From: Pisolithus tinctorius
Lineage: Eukaryota > Basidiomycota > Agaricomycetes > Boletales > Pisolithaceae
DNA length: 64,000 bases
Assembly (NCBI GenBank): GCA_024663395.1
Contig: JANFAH010000019.1
Span: forward strand, 1,199,176 to 1,263,175
Reading direction: 5' to 3'
Below the pieces are notes generated by a model. It ran no database searches and was not told where the DNA came from. It was given only the letters and a program-made list of their open reading frames with translations. The position numbers and the translations under genes were made by a program. Shown one piece after another: positions 59,093 through 64,000 of this stretch. Each line of letters starts with the position of its first letter. The first letter of the stretch is position 1.

Positions 59093-61506
59093 GACGATCG
59101 AATGATTAGTGTAAACGTTGGTTACTAGCACGGCCAACATTCCCATTAAACAGCATTATTTAATAATGTACATGCATGCAGTATTACTTATAGTATAGTA
59201 CGATTGCTGAGACAGTGATGCCTGGAACTAACATGGTTTGTACATGCGTGTACTAAGTACAGTTGGGCCAGTAAAGGCGAACACACGGCCTCCTTGGACG
59301 CGCCGCGCGCAACCTTGGAGTTAACTTTGAAAGCTGATGGCAAGCCGGGAATGGAAGGTCTCGTCCTATGATGTGTATGGTTTCTCCACGCATTACGGAA
59401 TGCATTGCAGAGTGGGCACTGCCTTGGGACCTCAGAGGCATGTTTAGGAGGGAGAGCCACATCCATGGCGGGGTCCCTTACTGGTGTTTTTACAAGACAC
59501 CGAGCTTAGCACTACGGTCGGTCGCAAGGTGGCAGCGATGTGAACTGCGATATTGGGCACTCCAAGGGCCCAGCCTGGTCGCATTCACTATGCGATCGGA
59601 GCCGACGAGAATAGATTACTTTATGCATGCTACGAATCGCCAAGGACAGCGGTGATACCGTGAAGGGAATGTATAAAGGGGCATTGTTAAAGGCACCGGT
59701 GCGTATGCAACGATTCAGGTACTACTTAATCTGAACGCGAGGGTGAGATGACCGCATCCGTAAACTTCGCAACGTTTGGTGAAGCGAGCACGAACTGAGA
59801 TAAGCAGAATGTCCCCATAGAGGAAGACTGGACCAGGACCCAGTCACATGGGACTTGAGAGCTGGAAGGTTCCGTACAGCATGATGGGTAATTTTGTGCA
59901 CCACAGAGGAAGCGGTGTATTGCATGTTGGCTAATATATGTCCATCATATCATTACTGGAATATATCTGTCTGCCTTGAGACAGAGCCAATCAACGGAAT
60001 TTTCCGACACCTGTCATAAACGGGGTGCACGTATGGTGGTGACAGAATGTGACCTGTGAATGTGATCGGGCAACGTGGTAAGAAAAAAAGGCTTTATCAA
60101 CGATGGCTTGTCCGTGTGAGGTTAACGCACACAATTGGCATGAAGATCTCTACTGTCAGATGTTAGATGTGACGGCTGTGGGGAGTCAACGCGTAGGGGT
60201 GGCCAGCTGAGATGAGTCGTCAATCGCAGTGGGGGTATCGCCGGGTTATTCGCGAAAACCGAAGCCGGACACCTACCAGCACCGCCGCAGTGATGTGGGT
60301 CAGCGGAGAACTGCGATGGGTCGGAACTTTGTCATACTGTACACATGCAAAGTGTGTATCTGATCCGCGGAGATTTGGGTACCCGTCGTCATCGTATCGC
60401 GCGACGTCCCGTTAATGAACTTACCGATACAACCAAGGCTTGCAATGTAGGTACCTACCTGACAAATAGGGCATTGCACAGGAAGTCGAGAATTTCACTG
60501 CGGTTGTGCAGCAACAGACAGGGGGTTCGTCTTCTCTGTAGGTATCGTTGGGCGGACTTCTGATGGCAAGTCCACTACGTCATCGTAAGAAGGCGGGTGC
60601 GGTGTCTTCTCTGTGCATTACCCCGTTACGATACGTCTGTACTCGATGACGTTGGTCGATAACAAGGTGTCTTCTGCTCCTTCGTTATTACCTTCCGTCA
60701 CGGAACCACCGCCTTCTCGGTCAGGTCGAACGCCGGGGTATCTCGACCCTCACTAAGGTCCGTCCAACGTGTATAAACCCTGGCAAATCTGTGTGATAAC
60801 TGTGGACAATCACGCTCGGTCAGTCAGAAATATGCCGAGGGGGAGGCCAAGAGTCAGGCCCAGGCCCTGTTCACGGTGTTCGCAGCGGTTTTCCGATGAG
60901 GATTTGAACCATGAAGTGCACGCACGACGTACGAATGTTGAGAAGACTAAGACCCACAAACCTACTGGGCCACAAATCATCATTCCCCATCAGATCAAGG
61001 GGAGGGTGGCGTGCAGGCAAGCTGGTTGGGGTACTTTCTTTCCTCAGAAAGAACAAGAGAGTGGTTGCACATCATGAAGAGGCTGGCGCTCCACAAGGGA
61101 CGGCTTGATGGCTCCAATACGATCGTGATACACTCTATGAACGGCGATCAGTACCTGGGCCTTGTTTCAGAGGGGGTTCTGTGCAGGGTCATATGGGAAA
61201 ACAGAAGGTATGAGCGTCAAAAAACATCATGGAAGTCAAAGTCCAGAGGGAATACCAACCCTAGGTTGCCTGAACTAAGCCCTACTACCAAGCCCTGCTA
61301 CCAAGCCCCCTGTGATACCATGCCACTAGGCCAACCACTATGTTTGTCTTTGTTTGGTGTTTGACGGGTCGCTCTCACGAGAATATTGCTGGCAACACCA
61401 CACAACTTGGTTGTTTTGTTTTCTTCACTGTCATTGTCACATACCCCGTCGCAGGGAGCAGAAGAACTCGTCCGTTCCTTTAAACCGTAGTGCTAGCTTA
61501 AATTTT
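59093..61506. other. Gene-poor stretch, nothing firmly recognised
   Basis: About 2.4 kb. A 102-codon plus frame at 60769 contains a Pro/Arg-rich segment (MPRGRPRVRPRPCSRCSQRF) but no known domain. A GGTTCAAATCC motif on the minus strand near 60900 does not fold as a tRNA. A TATA-like and pyrimidine-rich region precedes the next gene. Confidence 0.45.
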
Positions 61507-62507
61507 ATGGCGATGCGAGCTTTTGCCATTCTGTCTGTGCTCTTAACGGCTGTTCTGGCCCAATCTTCGGTGCGGTTTCCAAGGAACGTGTTTTCACTGA
61601 TTTGAAGAGCTAATCGTCACAATCTGTGCCTTCAGTCTAATCCACTCATTCCCCAAGGAATCTCTACCAGCTGCACCAATTATCTTACGCAGCTGGACAG
61701 TTCGAACTTCACCACCTGCACTAGTCCCATACTCTCTGCGCTTGCGCAGTATACCCCGGTGGCAATGCCAGCACTTCACTCTCCGACATCAACACTGCGC
61801 TCAACAACGTCTGCGCTTCTAGCGTGACAGCTGGGTGCCCTGACAATGTCATCAGTGCTCAGCTGAGCTCGTTCTACGCTGCTTGCACACAAGAATTGAT
61901 ATCTTCCCCCAACGAAGACGTCAAGAGAATATACGATACCATGTATGCTCTCCCTCCGCTGAGGAAGGCTATTTGCGCAAAGGACGACAGCGGAAAATAC
62001 TGTGCTGCCGAACTGAACACGCACGCATCGGGCAGTGTGGATGTCGTTACGCAGGGTTCCAAGCCATCGTCAATGGGGCAATACCTATATACGACACAGT
62101 CGGGCAGTACCGTCACCCGCCGAGATTCATCCGAGGCTCTCATTCCTAACGTCACTACCTACGAAGATACCAATCTTGTCTTCTTGTTCCTGGAACCATC
62201 CACCGACTCGACCACTTTCTGCGTCAGCTGCACGAGGAATATCCTCACGCCCTTCATCACCTTCGAGTCCAATACTCCCTATGCTCCTGGCATCAACAAC
62301 AGCCTCATCATGGCCGGTCAAACTGCGTTGTATAACAGCATCCAGTCGACCTGCGGTACCAATTTCCTCAGCGGAGCTGTTCAGGCTGCTGGCGGACTGT
62401 CTAGCAGCATTTTGAGTGGCAATGCTCCTCGTTCCCTCAGCCATGATGTCTCCGTTGCAGTCAGTGCGATTCTCGGTGCCGCCGCATTCGCTGCAGTGTC
62501 TATCTAG
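61507..62507 (+). pseudogene. GPI-anchored secreted protein, one frame break
   Basis: Exon 1 (61507-61569) encodes a signal peptide (MAMRAFAILSVLLTAVLAQ). Exon 2 (61636-62507) opens with cysteine-rich sequence (GISTSCTNYLTQLDSSNFTT, CTSPILSALAQYTP). At a C4 run (61754-61757) the frame shifts by one base. It then continues as SLSDINTALNNVCASSVTAG, CPDNVISAQLSSFYAACTQE and FLEPSTDSTTFCVSCTRNIL. The C-terminus is a Ser/Ala-rich stretch and a hydrophobic tail (VAVSAILGAAAFAAVSI), fitting a GPI signal. Agaricomycetes have many such cell-surface proteins of unknown role. A single missing C would restore one continuous protein of about 310 residues, so a sequencing indel is as likely as true inactivation. 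Confidence 0.7.
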
Positions 62508-62903
62508 AGAGTAAAGGACCTGGGGACGTCTGGAAATACGATACCTACCTGCATTGTGATCAGGACATTCACAATCTTGTTGGGCGCATGGTCATTTCCG
62601 TGCAATACTTTATACCCCTTTTACATATTTAAACCATTCTTCGTGCAGGTTACCATTGTCTTCTCGTTACTGATCTATCTCACTTGCTGTTGAACGGCAC
62701 AATACAGAGCACAGATTTACTACCTATCATGTTCGCTGTGTCTGCGACATTTTCAGTGTCTTGAACAGCCTCGGGCAATTCTAATACGAGTACGGAAGTT
62801 TACTGACGCCTTCTGGTAATTGTACTCAGCATGGCCGAAATGCCAATAGGCTCATAGCCATTTGGAGTGCTTAGATAGAACTCGCAAGCCAGTAAGCTGA
62901 GGA
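62508..62903. other. Convergent 3' intergenic spacer
   Basis: Spacer between the stop codons of the GPI-anchored protein gene (+) and the DUF202 gene (-). No gene or repeat recognised. Confidence 0.5.
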
Positions 62904-63344
62904 TCAGAGCTCGATGATGAGCGCTAGTATTGCAATCTCCACTGCAAACACCACTACTGTAATAAGAGCAACATCGAAACCTGCAGTAACAAAAGGACGT
63001 CCAAACTCTCGGGCGTCTTCTTGGCCAACGGTTGCAATGGCTTGCTTGTACAACGTACTCAACTTTTCCGATGACCTGTCAGCAAAATCATGCCTGGAGT
63101 GTCGTGCGCGGACGTAGGAAAGAATGAAGAGGAGGATAGCGAGTACGAGTAGAGAATGCCGACTTTACGCTCAGGAGTTAGCACAAAGTCCATACAGCTT
63201 TTTGGTCGTGCTCACTCTTGTAAAATCGGACGTCGAAGAGACGGAGAACGGTCAAGGCATATCCAAGACATGCAAGTGCAGTCCGACGATATGCACCGTC
63301 GAACGTTCTCTGCCGCGCTCTTAGCTCGTTGAGCTCAATAAGAT
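62904..63344 (-). pseudogene. DUF202 membrane protein, partial model with one frame break
   Basis: Exons 63344-63216 and 63162-62904 join across a GT-AG intron. They read DLIELNELRARQRTFDGAYR, RTALACLGYALTVLRLFDVR, and then a second helix followed by SYVRARHSRHDFADRS. The third part is GQEDAREFGRPFVTAGF and a terminal helix (VALITVVVFAVEIAILALII). The order (an R-x-x-R-T-x-L type first helix and three membrane segments) fits DUF202 (PF02656) proteins, whose function is not established. After ILYS one base is missing before VLAILLFILSY. The exon containing the N-terminus upstream of 63344 was not fixed. Pseudogene or single indel. Confidence 0.6.
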
Positions 63345-63770
63345 CTATTGCAGAGAAAGAGCTTGCGCGGTGGCCTCTGTGTACATTTTAGTTTGCCAAT
63401 ACACAGGAGGTAGCTCGCAACTGACCTGTACAGATGATGCTGATGATGCATGAGTACTCACAGGCAAACCGGCTCGGCTGGGGTGTGAGAAATCTGGTTT
63501 GGTTCGGTCCATACCGGGACAAGACCACTATTTTTCGTTGCTGCTAGCATTTTCGGACACACAACTGGTAGGGCAAGTCGAGATGGTCGTGCGGGCTATG
63601 CTAAGCTCGGGCGGTCGACTGGGTCTGCGTGCATCAAGCTATGGGTACGCTGGCGGTCCTTACTTGTCTCCTACCGTGCTCATCGATTGTTAGATTACTC
63701 CCGTTAGCTGCACGCCGGTCTCAGGTTCATCGGGTGTCTCTCCGGGCAAGTGTTAGCACACTCGAGAAGA
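63345..63770. other. Divergent promoter region between DUF202 gene and partial gene
   Basis: Probably holds the 5' exon(s) of the DUF202 gene and the promoter of the next gene. No element could be assigned. Confidence 0.4.
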
Positions 63771-64000
63771 ATGCGCCTGACCGCCTTCCAGCTCTCACCG
63801 CTGCTCACTAATGGTGCTTGTCCAGCTGGTGTTGCAGGTGCACGCAGCTTTTGGTGGTCCAAGTCACCTGCACCTGAGCCTAACTCATCCGCGATCCCCG
63901 CGTCACCAGTTCCTCCAACCCAATCTTTGGAGACTGAGACCAACAATATCTCGGTCGACACAGCTACGCAAAATTCTGCGACTCCGGCGGATGAGGCAGT
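63771..64000 (+). CDS. 5' part of an unidentified gene, possibly mitochondrial (OXA1-like N-terminus)
   Basis: Open from ATG 63771 to the window edge, 76 complete codons. The start MRLTAFQLSPLLTNGACPAG is followed by ARSFWWSKSPAPEPNSSA and a Thr/Ser/Pro/Ala-rich acidic-neutral stretch. A short basic/hydrophobic start, then an Arg-Ser-Phe-Trp-Trp segment and a low-complexity linker, recalls the presequence region of fungal mitochondrial Oxa1/YidC insertases. That is only a resemblance, and the conserved membrane core lies outside the window. Confidence 0.4.
   Translation, partial: MRLTAFQLSPLLTNGACPAGVAGARSFWWSKSPAPEPNSSAIPASPVPPTQSLETETNNISVDTATQNSATPADEA

Noticed and set aside
60885..60985. 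Minus-strand TGGCCCAGTAGG and GGTTCAAATCC, a second tRNA-like pair
   Set aside because: Only two T-stem pairs form and the acceptor ends do not match. Not supported as a tRNA.
60769..61077. Plus-strand frame with a CSRC pair, suggesting a zinc finger
   Set aside because: Only one cysteine pair and no matching histidine or cysteine ligands. Basic low-complexity sequence.

Overview
This window is nuclear DNA from a filamentous basidiomycete, almost certainly an agaricomycete (mushroom-forming) fungus. The evidence is the gene structure: many 50-65 nt introns with GTRNGT donors, CTNAC-like branch points and CAG/TAG acceptors. The gene families agree: a FunK1-type protein kinase, an agaricomycete-style NACHT/NLR, a HET-domain protein, an F-box-like paralog family and a GPI-anchored secreted protein. 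No rRNA gene, convincing tRNA gene or CRISPR array was found.

Layout. 1-8450 is a strongly CpG-depleted block of decayed transposable-element DNA: a diverged direct repeat, a 208-bp tandem duplication, a Ty3/gypsy gag-protease-RT fragment and unidentified TE-linked ORFs. 8454-11063(-) is an intact six-exon FunK1 kinase. 11.1-15.3 kb holds an unrecognised broken ORF set and a frame-broken multi-membrane/PGAP4-like glycosyltransferase locus. 15.3-18.2 kb is an E(z)-like CXC-SET gene, most of it in a second CpG-depleted block that abuts the truncated 3' end of an NLR pseudogene (18.4-20.1 kb, -). 20.8-27.1 kb is a compact housekeeping block with fully resolved models: eEF1B-gamma(-), ORC2(+), ERG24 sterol C-14 reductase(-) and ALKBH6(-). 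27.1-34.7 kb is gene-poor, with an orphan Zn2Cys6 DNA-binding motif. 35.2-37.1 kb is a HET-domain gene interrupted by an in-frame stop. A strong 66-nt hairpin lies near 38.1 kb. 38.9-41.1 kb(-) is a conserved gene of unknown function with broken frame, and 43.4-45.1 kb(-) is a Cdc20/Cdh1-like gene with broken frame. 48.3-59.1 kb carries three members of one F-box-like family, two (-) and one (+), flanking eEF1B-alpha at 54.85-55.9 kb(+). The right end has a GPI-anchored protein gene(+), a DUF202 membrane protein gene(-), both with a single frame break, and the 5' part of a gene leaving the window.

How it fits together. The housekeeping genes cover translation elongation (two subunits of the eEF1B exchange factor, 32 kb apart), replication origin binding, ergosterol synthesis and AlkB-type oxidation. 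The accessory genes (FunK1, NLR, HET, E(z)-like, F-box trio) belong to families that vary in copy number in agaricomycetes. Complete exon sums divisible by three support FunK1, eEF1B-gamma, ORC2, ERG24, ALKBH6, F-box genes A and C, and eEF1B-alpha. Several other loci show single-base frame breaks, so they are either pseudogenes or carry uncorrected assembly indels.
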